Positions 52,447 to 63,262 of a stretch of 64,000 bases of DNA are shown in pieces; the stretch's first letter is position 1; each line of letters starts with the position of its first letter. The translations under genes and the position numbers were made by a program. The notes below the pieces were generated by a model, which was not told the DNA's origin, did no database searches, and saw only the letters and a list, made by a program, of their open reading frames with translations. Source of the stretch: Lyophyllum atratum (lineage: Eukaryota > Basidiomycota > Agaricomycetes > Agaricales > Lyophyllaceae); contig JACGCN010000062.1 of the NCBI GenBank assembly GCA_014905825.1, positions 146,205 through 210,204 of the forward strand. The letters run 5' to 3'.

Positions 52447-53739
52447 ATGTCGAGCAGCAAAGCCTTGACGACTGATCTAGGATGGACGAATGTTGGCTTA
52501 GGCTTCGCCTTTGTGCTCTTAGATGTCCTCGTCTCCGCTTGTTTTGGTTTAGGCGTTGAGCGCTCGCTCTTCACCGCCGCCGTGAGATGTGTTGTACAGC
52601 TATCCCTCGCAGCCGCCCTTCTCCAGAAGGTATTTGGAACACAGAACCAGTGGGCCGTCGCTGGAATCGCATGTGCGTAATGTTTTTTCCGTCTTTGAGT
52701 TCCAATTTATGGATATCTCATTTGTCAGTCCTATTGAACCTCCTAGGGACCCTTGAAATCGGTCAGTGCCCATCGAATTGTCTGCTCTAGACTCTGTACT
52801 GAATTACCCACTCCGACGATTAGTGGCGAACAAGTCAAAACGCCGATATAAATACATGGTTCGTTCGCACTGCTCAAGTTCTCCGCTGCATGTGAAGTAG
52901 AATCCGGCCCTTATCACAGTTTCCTTCCGTGCTCATTGGCATGCTGGGATCCACCATACCCATCTCGATCATAGGATCAAAATTCGCAATGTCCGTGCAA
53001 CCATTCTGGGAACCGATCCAGTAGAGTACGTCTACAATCCTACCGACGTCCTGTGAGGAACACTGAAGAAGACTTCGAGTCCCCATTCTTGGTATGCTAT
53101 GCGGTAATACCATTTCAAGCATCGTCGTTTGCGTAAGCTTCGTGCTCAGGGAGCTACAGTAAGCCTCGTCGGTCGCGGTCCTTGGTTTCGCCTCCTTCTG
53201 ATTCATTCCAGGGAAAACAGAGATAAGGTAGAAATGCGTCTGGCGTTCGGAGCTTCACGTATGGAGGCATGCAAGCCAATAGCCCGCGAGGCCCTACGGC
53301 TGGCACTCACACCCGTGATCAATCAAATGAGGTCGGTCCTCCTACCCATCTCTCGCCTTCTCCAGCCAACCCAAACGCCCCCAGTGTCCTCGGTATCATC
53401 TCCATCCCCGGAATGATGACAGGTGCCATCCTCGGAGGCTCGTCGGTCGAAGAAGCCGCGCGCCTGCAAATGATCATCATGTTCATGATCTCCTCCTCGA
53501 CCGCCCTCGCCTCCATCTTCTGCATCCTCGCTGCGATCGTCGTCGCGGTCGACACTGATCACCGCATTAGGAGCGACCGTACCGACGAGCGGAAGTTCGG
53601 GCTGTGGAGAGGGAAGGACTGGCTCCAGAAGGAGATCTTCGTATTGTTCAAAAGGGCTGTGAAGAGGTTGAGGGACACTCAGCCGGGAAAGGGTGGTTCT
53701 GAAGTCGAGCTGGCATCGCTGCTTCCTGCTGACTCGTGA
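52447..53739 (+). CDS. UPF0014 family membrane protein, copy 2, with a stop at a conserved position or a shifted splice site
   Basis: Same exon plan as copy 1: 52447-52672, 52729-52761, 52824-52858, 52920-about 53021/53026, then three more exons to TGA 53737-53739. Motifs are conserved (LGWTNVGLGFAFVLLDVLVS, SVLIGMLGSTIPISI, VQPFWEPIQ, ENRDKVEMRLAFGASRMEACKPIA, IPGMMTGAILGG). At the end of exon 4 the homologous site reads CAG-TAG-A before the donor, where copy 1 has CAG-TAT-A. Splicing at the ancestral donor gives a stop. An alternative donor five bases upstream (GTAGAG at 53022) with an acceptor at GAAG keeps the frame and changes about three residues. Which is used cannot be told from sequence. 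The rest is intact. Confidence 0.8.
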
Positions 53740-54243
53740 GATGCGACCTTAGCCTGCTCCTTTCTGATACTGTAGCATTTCGGTCAATTCGGACGTCGCA
53801 CGTCACAGCGGTGTGAGATTGTCCGAAATCTCGCGTATGTCTCGTATCACAATGAGCCTGTCCGAAACCATAAGTATCTTGATACTTCCTCGAAAATTTG
53901 AGTCGAAGGGCGGAGTTGGTTGGTGTCGGAGACCTCGGTGGTGTCGCAACGTGGCGCTAGCGTGCGGAATGCGCAGTGTGAGCACATATGTTGTTCTGGA
54001 TTACGAGAGCTTGGACTTCCTGATTCCTCGCATGATCAGCTTTTGACGCCTTGCTTGGGACGGAATGGTCGTTCTTGAACGTTCAACACTTACACAGGCA
54101 TTTACGAAGACACAACTTGATTCGCACATATAAAAGCTGTGGCACAAGAGAAATATATATATATAGGTATACATGCACATCCACAAATCAAACACGATGA
54201 AATACGTACCACTACGACTATGTAGCAGTTTACTCACTGCAGA
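53740..54243. other. Intergenic region; right part belongs to the segmental duplication
   Basis: No gene. From about 54060 the sequence resembles 60611 onward, marking the left edge of the duplicated block. Confidence 0.5.
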
Positions 54244-57200
54244 CTATTGCAGCGACGCGATCGCAGCGTGAACATGTGCAAGAAGGTCATCGTGGGTCAA
54301 AAAGGTTGGGCGGAAGGGGTCGGAAGCCTTGTACACGAGGTATTGGAGAGTTGAGAAAAGATTGATGAGCGGGGGGCTCATGAAATTCTTGACTATGGCT
54401 TCGAGGTCTCCATATTTGGGAAATTTCAGACCATCTGAGTTACTCTGCCTCTGTCCAGCGATCTTCCCGGCAGTCGTTTGGCTAAAGCTCGAGCCAAATA
54501 TCTCTTTAAGATCGGCAAATTGGGCCCGGGCCTCTGGCGGCGCGGATTTATCGGAAGCCCGACGGTGGAGACTGCGCAATACACAGTATGACAGTACCCA
54601 GATAAAAGATTCGATGTCGTGTCGCGTTTGATGTACGGTATCACCGGAAGCGTCCAGAATCTGCACGCCATGAACTGAGCAGTTCCCTATTTGATGCCTT
54701 GAGGACAATAAAGGAAAATCCCATATCTAAGATGACCTACCGTCATATGCGCGCCCCGTTGAACCGTAACCGTCAATGCAAACTTCGTGTGTGTACTGGT
54801 CGTCTCATGTGTTTTGTAAAGGAAACACCCCTGATCGTTGTATCTGGTCTTGGGACTGATATCCTTCGTGACGGTCAGTGGTTTGGCGAGGGACGAGCTT
54901 TCAATGCGGGCAAACTCCAGGTCGGTAATGAAGCCTCGCAATGAAGCGTTCGGATTCGCAGTGAGCAGGACGTTACCCGCGCTGATATCGCGATGAAGGA
55001 TGCCTTGATCGCATAGGTTCTTGTGGGCTGAGCGGCGGTAAGTGACCGTTGCGATTCATCAATAATGGGTACTCACCTTTGAGGGCGTCGCGGAAGCCAG
55101 TTAACAGTTCCAGGTCCGTTGTATACCCCAGAGCGGACGTCCGACAGTACTAAGGATGAGACGGTGTAGAACGGGGCGTCGGGGGATCAATCTCGTGGAC
55201 AAGGTGGCCGCGCAGGTTCTGGACCGTGATGGGGTCGCCGTCAATACAAACGTCACCACCGCATTCAAATTCGGCCAGTCCTTCAGGAGGCTGAGCGATC
55301 GACATGTAGATGTCAGACTCGGGTGTCATGGCACTGCTGCGCCACGCCGTCTTCAAGATCATCTCATTCCCTCCAATGCATGGCTGCTTATCAACCTCCT
55401 CCACATACTCACGTACACGCCAGACGTTAGTGCCACGGCCCAACAACGACAGAGATGTCCAAATCGTGTGCCCGATAGTGCACCACTTGCGGGAGTCTTT
55501 GCCGACAGATGTCACCACCGCCGAAGGGTATACTGGCACCCGGCGGGCATCACTTATGCCGCTGAGCCTCCGGGTCTCATCATCGTCCAAAACGGTAACT
55601 GTAGGGTCAGATCCTAGCTCTTGGATGGACAGGTTGCACGCCATACTGCGCACCACGCGAATGAACACCTCAGTATCTTCAAACATGTCATAGGCGGGAA
55701 AAAACGTGATACCCTCGCGATCGAAAATCCCAACACAGAATTCAGTTCCGGAGATGAGTATTCCGACACAGAAAAGCATGAAAGGCCGGCAGCACATGAA
55801 GAGACGCGCGTATTCGGCAAGATTGAGTCACGATGCTGGGTATGGTGCCCGCCGCCGCAGGTTTGGGTCGTTGCTGGTTCGAAGGCTTTACTTCGCCAAA
55901 CGCGTCCCGATCGCGCCATTTCTTTGATGTGGACGCGTTTACCCCATACGGGCTGATAGTGATGTCGGGACTGCAGCTCTGGAAGCCAAATGTATGAGAC
56001 TCCTGCGGTTTGAGCATGGTATCTGTCCTCTGGAAGTTACGAGGCGTGATAGCCTGGCCGAACTTGGCTATGTAGTTGAACAAGCGCACCTGTAATGGAG
56101 AAGAGTCAGAGAACAGGGGTAAAAAGTCTCAAAAAGATCGTACCAGAGGCTCGTACATTTCCTGCTCTTCTTCTGACCCATGATTACTGCTTACCTCCTC
56201 CTTCTCGGTGTCCTCGCCATTGTCAAGGGACTCCCACTGCTCTAACTCCTCGACTTCTCTATTTGAAGCCCTTGCCGCCACGACCTTCAGAATCTCTATG
56301 TCGTCTGCGTTAGCGGCCTGGAAGGATACTGCGCAGCTAGCGACGAAATTGTCGTTAACTTGATGAGTGCGCAAACGCCTAAACACGGCAGGATCGTCGT
56401 AGACTATTCTACTGGCGAGTTCTTTCTTGAGGGCATGATTATCATAAAGATTACACTCGTAATCGGATTCAAAGAGGTACCTCGACGTGTCGGAGGAGGA
56501 GGAGGAGTTGGAGCTCAGAATGTTGGGGGAGATGTTGGACATGTTCAATATGAAGACCAGGAAATAAGGTTAGGGTTAGCTCTCCGCGACCGCTTACGAC
56601 GACGAGCACTCCTCCGATGTGACACTGACAGCCACTGTGGCCTGGCACCCCTCGACGTCGCACCCCTGGACTCCACCTCACTTGCTATCTAATTCCTGAT
56701 GATCTTCCTCAGTTCTCTATGCACGCACATCCTAGTTACAGCTTCTAGTTCCAGTCACGCTCAGCCTACTGGTACAGTAATACAGCACCCAAACAGCACC
56801 GTCCCTCGTACGCAGCATCGTGTTCTCCCTCATTTCTCTATGTAATGGCTCTCTCCCAAGCCATTGCTGACCTCCTCAGACTGTCTCAACCTGAGGGTTT
56901 GCCCTGCGACGCGTCCACTACGAACAGTCCTGGCTACGAGGCTGCGGGCCAATATCTACCAACGTGCGGGAACATTATCTGAAGTCAGAAGACTCTGCCT
57001 AACCGGTACGCCACATCATAATTACCTCTCACTCACTGTCTAACAACCTGCTCGCGCTCAGCAATTGGTTTCTCGCGCCGCCTGACGAATACTTTCATCT
57101 CGCGAAGATATCTCAGGCTTTTCTCCCTCTAATCGTCCAATGTCAACATTATTTGAGGCTCTTCACGCTCAGGCTTCTGACCTCCTCTTTCACCGCTACT

Positions 57201-57845
57201 GCCCGATGACAAACATTTCCCTGCCGATCACCATATTTTTTTTGTCGCCCTGGCTGGTGTTCTGATCCAGTCACATCAAATTTGCACTCCTCGAGGCTTC
57301 CAGTCTGAAAAGTGAAAGACGGCGCTGCATGGGTCAGGAATTCGGCGACGTGCTGAATGAGAGGAGATGAATCTGGACCGCATCTGGGCTGGGCTGGGGT
57401 TCCGCCACAGGTTTAGGACTTCTTCTCTTAAACGTTCCATTACTAATACGTCAATCACTTTAGTTGAGATTTGGTGCATCCCTCGCCATGAGAAGGCCCG
57501 GTCAACTCCTTGAAGGACATGTTCAAGTAGGAGAGCTATTGAAATTATTACGCCAACGCTAATTTAAAAAAGAAGACGAAAGAATAACGTATCGTACGTG
57601 TAATTTTTTTCGTTTCTCGGTTGTTTCTGTCGCTGAAGCCACGTCACAGGGGTTTTCTAGCCCACCTTAATTCCACCGCTATTCCTGACCGAGACTACAA
57701 GCCGTTTGATGAAGGATATGGTAGTTAGGTTCCCTCGTGGTTCCGGCGTGACAGACGAAGACACGCTCAATTCATTCTATCAAAGGCAGAATGTCGTACG
57801 TTTAATTTCGTACACATTTCATCTTTTGGCGGGATAGGCATCGAG
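54060..57845. repeat. Segmental duplication, copy A
   Basis: The block contains a FunK1 kinase gene and its flanks. It is collinear with 60611-64000 at high but imperfect identity by eye. It has about 370 bp (roughly 56740-57100) absent from copy B. The right end is near the shared TTTTGGCGGGATAGGCA tract. Confidence 0.85.
54244..56548 (-). pseudogene. FunK1-type fungal protein kinase, copy A, frameshifted
   Basis: The N-terminal exon from 56548 (MNMSNISPNILSSNSSSSS) ends near 56145 at EPL, then VRLFNYIAKFGQAITPRNF continues after a GT-AG intron. Kinase motifs follow: ILISGTEFCVGIFDREG, TVWRV-like core, the catalytic loop HRDISAGNVLL near 54990, a TDLEFAR segment in place of DFG, VQILDASGDTVHQTRHDIESFIWVLSY and a C-terminal lobe ending at TAG 54244. 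Two single-base indels break the frame: an extra base near 55820 and a missing base near 54668, where copy B reads GTAQFMAVQIL. FunK1 kinases are expanded in mushrooms with mostly unknown targets. As read this copy is a pseudogene. Confidence 0.8.
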
Positions 57846-58154
57846 GCCTTGTGCCAGTTATTCAGACGGGTTGTAAGCTCCGCCTCCAATACAACCTGCA
57901 CACTCTTAATCTGGTCCCGCGTTCTCGGCATTTTGAGGTATTGAAAATGCCACACTTGCAGGTCCTTGCCCCCTACTTCGAGCGGATGGATTGGAACAAA
58001 GGAAAGGCATTATAATCAAAGCAAGAAACAAAAAGGTAATACAACGGCGTTCAGAACCGTAGAGCTAATTTATAGGTGGTTTCCGATGTCGGCACGGTCT
58101 TGGGAATATGAAATTAAGAAGATATATAGACATGGAAGATGAAGGAGCGGATGG
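56549..58154. other. Intergenic region inside and beyond duplication copy A
   Basis: No firm gene. Short frames such as 56845 (MALSQAIADLLRLSQPEGL) and minus 57955-57767 (MWHFQYLKMPRTRDQ) are not supported by splice signals or family similarity. The part to about 57845 is duplicated at the right end of the window. Confidence 0.45.
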
Positions 58155-59960
58155 TTAGAGTAAGAAAATCACACGTCTGAGCGCGTCACCAGGATATGTC
58201 AAAAACCGAGGGCTGAAGCTTTCATCGGGTGGGAACGCCGAAATCTCGATATTTCTGAGCGGCGAGAATGTAGGGTATATGTTAGGTGCATGATCCGCAG
58301 GGTTGTCATATCCAAGATGGAGGTCAAGACCCATCTGAATAGCTGGCGCCAGATCGGCATGGATATCTCGCTGCATGTCACGCTGGAAGGTGATATGTGC
58401 TCGCGCTAAGCGCGTGATACCCTGAGGGGCGAGGATTGTCCTAGATAGAATGAATCGGAGTATGCAGTCGTCCGTAACATCGGAGTTTTCTGGGAAACGA
58501 AATTCTATGTCCTCTAACAGAGGACATACGATTATCTCTGTCATCGAAGGAGTTGGGATAAGACGGGTGAGGAAGGTCGTGGAAAGGCTAGGCACTGGGT
58601 TCTCTGGAAGACCCTCCTCCAACCCATCCTCATCTGATACCGGTGGCATGTCACTATAAACGCCCCAAGGGTCTGGGCGATTGGTAAACGAGGAATTGAC
58701 GTATAGTCGCTTGAGGGATGGCGTCATGTGGAGACATTCCACCAAATCTTGTACGGTGCTCGCCTCGACATCAAACGCCATGGTGTCGATTTTGTGTTGG
58801 CGGCTGAGTAGAGGTACAAATGGTAACTGGTGGATCTTCTGAGCTCCTGTCAATTCCAAGAGGCGCAGCTCAGGAAGGTCGAGGATCTGGAAAAAGGTTT
58901 TTATCTGCTCGCCGCCTACAAGATGCATAGGGACTTGAAGCTTGATTCCCAGCTCCCGTAGATGACGAAGCCTAACCAGAGCCCTATTTGGTTGCATCAA
59001 ACTGTCTATGGGATTGAGTTGAATATGCAGGATGCATGTGACGAGGCTCAAACATTCATTTAGAGTAGTCAGCGCCTCATCCACGCTCAGACAAGCGGCT
59101 CTGTACCGCCCCCTTGATGTCAGAACAAAGGTCGTAAGTGCTTTCCACTGTAGGGGAAGGACAAGCGGCGAGTCGCGTGATGTATAGTTCCAAAGGAAGA
59201 CGTTGCGGAGGGATGGTGAGCGAAGGAAGGTGAAAGGTGAAAGATCCGCTACGCTGTCATGGGGAGGATTTATGATCTCAATTTGAGCAGTTTTGAGAAA
59301 CGGGACGTCATGCTCCTTCAGACGAGCGAAAGGACCTATGGAACTGTAAAAGACCTTGAAGTTAAGATGGTTCCAGCGGTCTGAGAACCCAAGCAAGATC
59401 TCAAGGAGGTAGAAGCCTGGCGTCGACGTCGAGCTGGCCGGAAGGAAAGGAAATTCCTCCTCTACGAATGAGAGGGAAATGGGAAGACTAGCAGAGCGCT
59501 TCAACCACGCAGTAACCGCCTCACCATAACGCACCAGCAAGTCACGCTCTCCCTTTTTACGGATGACTGGAACCTGAATATGAAGTGATGTCCAGAGTTG
59601 CGGGTAGAGGAGACTGATCTGCCTCCATGTGCTGCATACACGACTCAATACCAATGGAGCATCTTTTGAACTCATTGCAGAGTTCCTGGGAGGAAGACAC
59701 CAGCAGAAAATTGTGCGTATCAGTTCCACAGGCAGCTGATGGATTCCACCAATGAGTGCGCGATGGTCTTCAATGTGTTCGTCGATTTTATCCCACTGGG
59801 GATAGAGATCCTTGATAAGGACTTCGAAGAGTTCTATCCTGTCCTCGATACGCTTGCGTTCTTTCAGCAAGTCGGCAATGATCTGGCGGATCTTGGGAAC
59901 CTCGGCATCTGTGGCGTGATAACAGGTGTTGAGTCGGTCTGTGAACGGAGACTCCATCAT
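58155..59960 (-). CDS. F-box protein, 601 aa
   Basis: One intact frame from ATG 59960 (a second ATG follows directly). Residues 25-70 form a charged coiled-coil-like helix. The F-box follows at about 75-120 (HQLPVELIRTIFCWCLPPR...APLVLSRVCSTWRQISLLYPQLWTSLHI), the standard agaricomycete pattern. The remaining 480 residues show irregular Leu-rich repeats (LRHLRELGIKL, LPELRLLELTGA, PSLKRLYVNSS), probably the substrate-recognition part. F-box proteins link substrates to Skp1 in SCF ubiquitin ligases. Mushrooms carry hundreds with unknown substrates. It lies between the two duplicated FunK1 blocks but is itself single copy here. No intron is needed. Confidence 0.88.
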   Translation of the reverse strand: MMESPFTDRLNTCYHATDAEVPKIRQIIADLLKERKRIEDRIELFEVLIKDLYPQWDKIDEHIEDHRALIGGIHQLPVELIRTIFCWCLPPRNSAMSSKDAPLVLSRVCSTWRQISLLYPQLWTSLHIQVPVIRKKGERDLLVRYGEAVTAWLKRSASLPISLSFVEEEFPFLPASSTSTPGFYLLEILLGFSDRWNHLNFKVFYSSIGPFARLKEHDVPFLKTAQIEIINPPHDSVADLSPFTFLRSPSLRNVFLWNYTSRDSPLVLPLQWKALTTFVLTSRGRYRAACLSVDEALTTLNECLSLVTCILHIQLNPIDSLMQPNRALVRLRHLRELGIKLQVPMHLVGGEQIKTFFQILDLPELRLLELTGAQKIHQLPFVPLLSRQHKIDTMAFDVEASTVQDLVECLHMTPSLKRLYVNSSFTNRPDPWGVYSDMPPVSDEDGLEEGLPENPVPSLSTTFLTRLIPTPSMTEIIVCPLLEDIEFRFPENSDVTDDCILRFILSRTILAPQGITRLARAHITFQRDMQRDIHADLAPAIQMGLDLHLGYDNPADHAPNIYPTFSPLRNIEISAFPPDESFSPRFLTYPGDALRRVIFLL

Positions 59961-60798
59961 CTATATGCATTTAGTTTCTAAGTTAACTAAGTTAAAATGT
60001 TCAGGCTGTTTAACCCGTACCTATAGAATTCGGTCTGTTCAGATTACAGCAATCTGAATTTCGCCTGAGGGAGCGTTGAAGCCTGCCTAGTAAAAGCAAA
60101 ATACAAGGGATTTATTCGGATCCGGGGCTTTCGTAGACGTCTGACAGAAACACGGTCTGCTTAGTGCACCTCTATATCCCAAGAGTCAAGATGCGTGGGC
60201 TGGGCGAATCTTGCTTACCAGTGATGTTGGACGAAGAATAGAATGTGAGGCTTATATAATCGAGGGGTGAACCCGTACCGAACCTTTTCCGTCATCTAGC
60301 TTCTCTAGACTCTGCACGCTCAACATTTGATGATAGGTTATAACATCGATGTCACACTGAAACTCTCCAACAGCGAGCTGGCTCGAGGTCTTTAGTACGG
60401 GGCCCGGATACGAGCCATTGTGTGATTGGATCTACGGACTTCAGGAGGGGACTCAGCAGTCGCCAAGTTGGAAATGATATGCTAGCATCTCAAAATACAA
60501 CTGAGTTTCATGAAGCTTTCAGGTTGAATAGCAACTGAGCATTATTATGGACACATTCATGGGATCGAGATACATGTCTCGTTTCAACTAGCGAAACTCA
60601 AGGGCGGACTCGGAATGGTCGCCCAGCACTTACACAAGCACTCCGAAAGAAACACAACTTGAGTTGCGCATAAAAAGACTTGCGACATAAAAGAATTCCA
60701 TAGGTATACATAAACGCATTGACAAATCAAACACGAGGAAACATGTACTACTACGACTACGTAGGTTTACTGAACAAGGAACTGTCGAGGACTGCAGA
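59961..60798. other. Intergenic region
   Basis: About 840 bp. No gene seen. From about 60611 the sequence is part of duplication copy B. Confidence 0.5.
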
Positions 60799-63106
60799 CT
60801 ACTGCAGCAACGCGATCGCATCGTTAACCGGTGCAAGGAGGTCATCATGCGTCAAAGAGGTTGGATGGAAGGGGTCGGTAGCCTTGTGCACAAGGCCCTG
60901 GAGAGCTGCGAAAAGATTGACTAGCGGGGCGCTCATAAAATTCTTGACTAAGGCTTCGACCGCACTATTTTTCGGAAATTTCAGACCACGTGAGCCACTC
61001 TGCCTTGTTGAGCGATGTCCTCGGCAGTCGTTTGGCTGAAAGTTTTGCTAAAAATGACTTTAAGAGCGACAAATTGGGCCCGGGCGTCTTGCGGCGCGGA
61101 TTGATCGGAAGCCCGACGGTGGAGACTGCGCAACACGCAGTATGACAGTACCCAGATAAAAGATTCGATGTCGTGTCGCGCTTGATGTACGGTATCGCTG
61201 GAAGCATCCAGAATCTGCACGGCCATGAACTGAGCAGTGCCCTATTTGATGCCTTGAGCACTGAAGAAAAATCCCGTATTTGAGATAACCTACCGTCATA
61301 TTCGCGCCCCGTTGAACCGTAACCGTTGATGCAAACTTCGTGTGTGTACTGGTTGTCTCCTGTCTTTTGTAAAGGAAGCGCCCCTGATCGTCGTATCTGT
61401 TCTTGGGACTGATAGTCCTCGTGACGGTCAGTGGTTGGGCGAGGGACGAGCTTTCGATGCGGGCAAACTCCAGGTCGGTAATGAAGCCTCGGAATGAAGC
61501 GTTCGGATTTGCGGTGAGCAGGACGTTACCCGCGCTGATGTCACGGTGCAGGATGCCTTGATCGCACAGATCCTTGTGGGCTGAGCGGCGGTAAGAGAGT
61601 GTTGTGAGTGATGACTAACGAGCACCCACCTTTGAGGGCATCGCGGAAGCCCACGAGCAGTTCACGGTCTGTTGTATACTCCCAGAGCGGTCGTCCGACA
61701 GTACTAAGGATGAGACGGTGGAGAACGGGCGTCGGGGAATCGATCTCGTGGACAGGGTGGCCGCGCAGATTCTGAACAGTCATGCGGTATCCGTCAATAT
61801 AAACATCACCACCACATTCAAACTTGGCCAATCCTTCGGGAGGCTGAGTGATGGACATGTAGATATCGGACTCGGGTGTCATGGCACTGCTGCGCCACGC
61901 CGTCTTCAAGACCATCTCATTCCCTCGAATACATGATGGCTGCTTGTCAACCTCCTCCACATACTCGCGAACACGCCAGACGTTAGTACCACGGCCCAAC
62001 AACGATAGAGATGTCCAAATCGGAGGCCCAATAGTGCACCATTTGCGAGGGTCGTTGCCGATGGATCTGACCACCGCGGAAGGGACACTGGCACCTGGCG
62101 AGCATCACTTATGCCGCTGAGCCTCCGGGTCTCATCATCATCCAAAACGGTAACTGTAGGGTCAGATCCTAGCTCTTGGATGGACAGGTTGCACGCCATA
62201 CTACGCACAACGCGAATGAACATCTGAGTATCTCCAAACATGTCGTAGGCGGGGAAAACGTGATACCATCGCGATCGAAAATCCCAACGGTGAATTCTGT
62301 TCCGGAGATGAGGATTCCAACACAGAAAAGCATGAAAGGCCGGCATGACATGAACAGACGCGCGTAGTCCGCAGATTGAGTCACGATGCTGGGTATGGTG
62401 CCCGCCGTCGCAGGCTTGGGTCGTTGTTTGTTCGAAGGCTTGACTTCGCCAAAAGCGTCTCGATCGCGCCATTTCTTCGACGTGGACGCGTTTACCCCAC
62501 ACGGCTGATAATGATGTCGGGACTATAGCTTTGGAAGCCAAATGTATGGGACTCCTGCGGTTTGAGCATGGTATCTGTCCTCTGAAAGGTACGAGGTGTG
62601 ATAGCCTGGCCGAAGTTGGCTATGTAGTTGAACAAGCGGATCTGTGATGGGGAAGAGTCAGAGAACAGGAGTAGAAAGTCTCAAAAAAATTGTACCAGAG
62701 GCTCATACATTTCCTGCTCTTCCTCTGATCCATGATTACCGCTTATGTCCTCCCTCTCCGTGTCCTCGGCCTTCTCGAAGGCCTCCTCCGCCTTGTGAAG
62801 GGCCTCCCACTGCTCTAACTCCTCGACTTCCCTATTCGAAGCCCTTGCCGCCACGACCTTCAGAGTCTCTATGTCGTCTGCGTTAGTGGCCTGGAAGGAT
62901 GCTGCGCAGCTAGCGACGAGATTGTCGTTGACTTGGTGAGTGCGCAAATGCCTCAACACGGCAGGATCGTCATAGATTATTCTACTGGCGAGTTCTGCCT
63001 TCAGGGCATAACGACTAGACTCGCAATTGGATTCAAAGAGATACTTCGGCGTGTCGGAGGAGGAAGAGTTGGAGCTCCTGAGAATGTGAGAGGAGATGTC
63101 GGACAT
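60799..63106 (-). pseudogene. FunK1-type fungal protein kinase, copy B, frameshifted
   Basis: The start is taken at 63106 (MSDISSHILRSSNSSSSDTP), aligned with copy A. An in-frame ATG at 63262 would add 52 residues. The order of segments matches copy A: EPLV-RLFNYIANFGQAITPR-like exon, TQSADYARLFMSCRPFMLFCVGILISG, the SLLGRGTNVWRVREYVEEVD core, the catalytic loop HRDISAGNVLL near 61530, GTAQFMAVQILDASSDTVHQARHDIESF, and a C-terminus ending at TAG 60799. Frame breaks occur near 62255 (one base short in a G/A run) and near 61005. These differ from the breaks in copy A. As read no full-length kinase is encoded. Confidence 0.8.
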
Positions 63107-63262
63107 GCCAGATAAGGTTAGGGTTAGAAGCTCTCTTCGCTGCTGACGACGACGAGCACTCAACTGTGACAGCCATGGCCACTGGCAACCCTCAACGTCG
63201 CAACCTGGAATCACCTCACCTGCTATCCAACTTCTTGTGATCTTCCTCGGGCCTCTGTGCAT

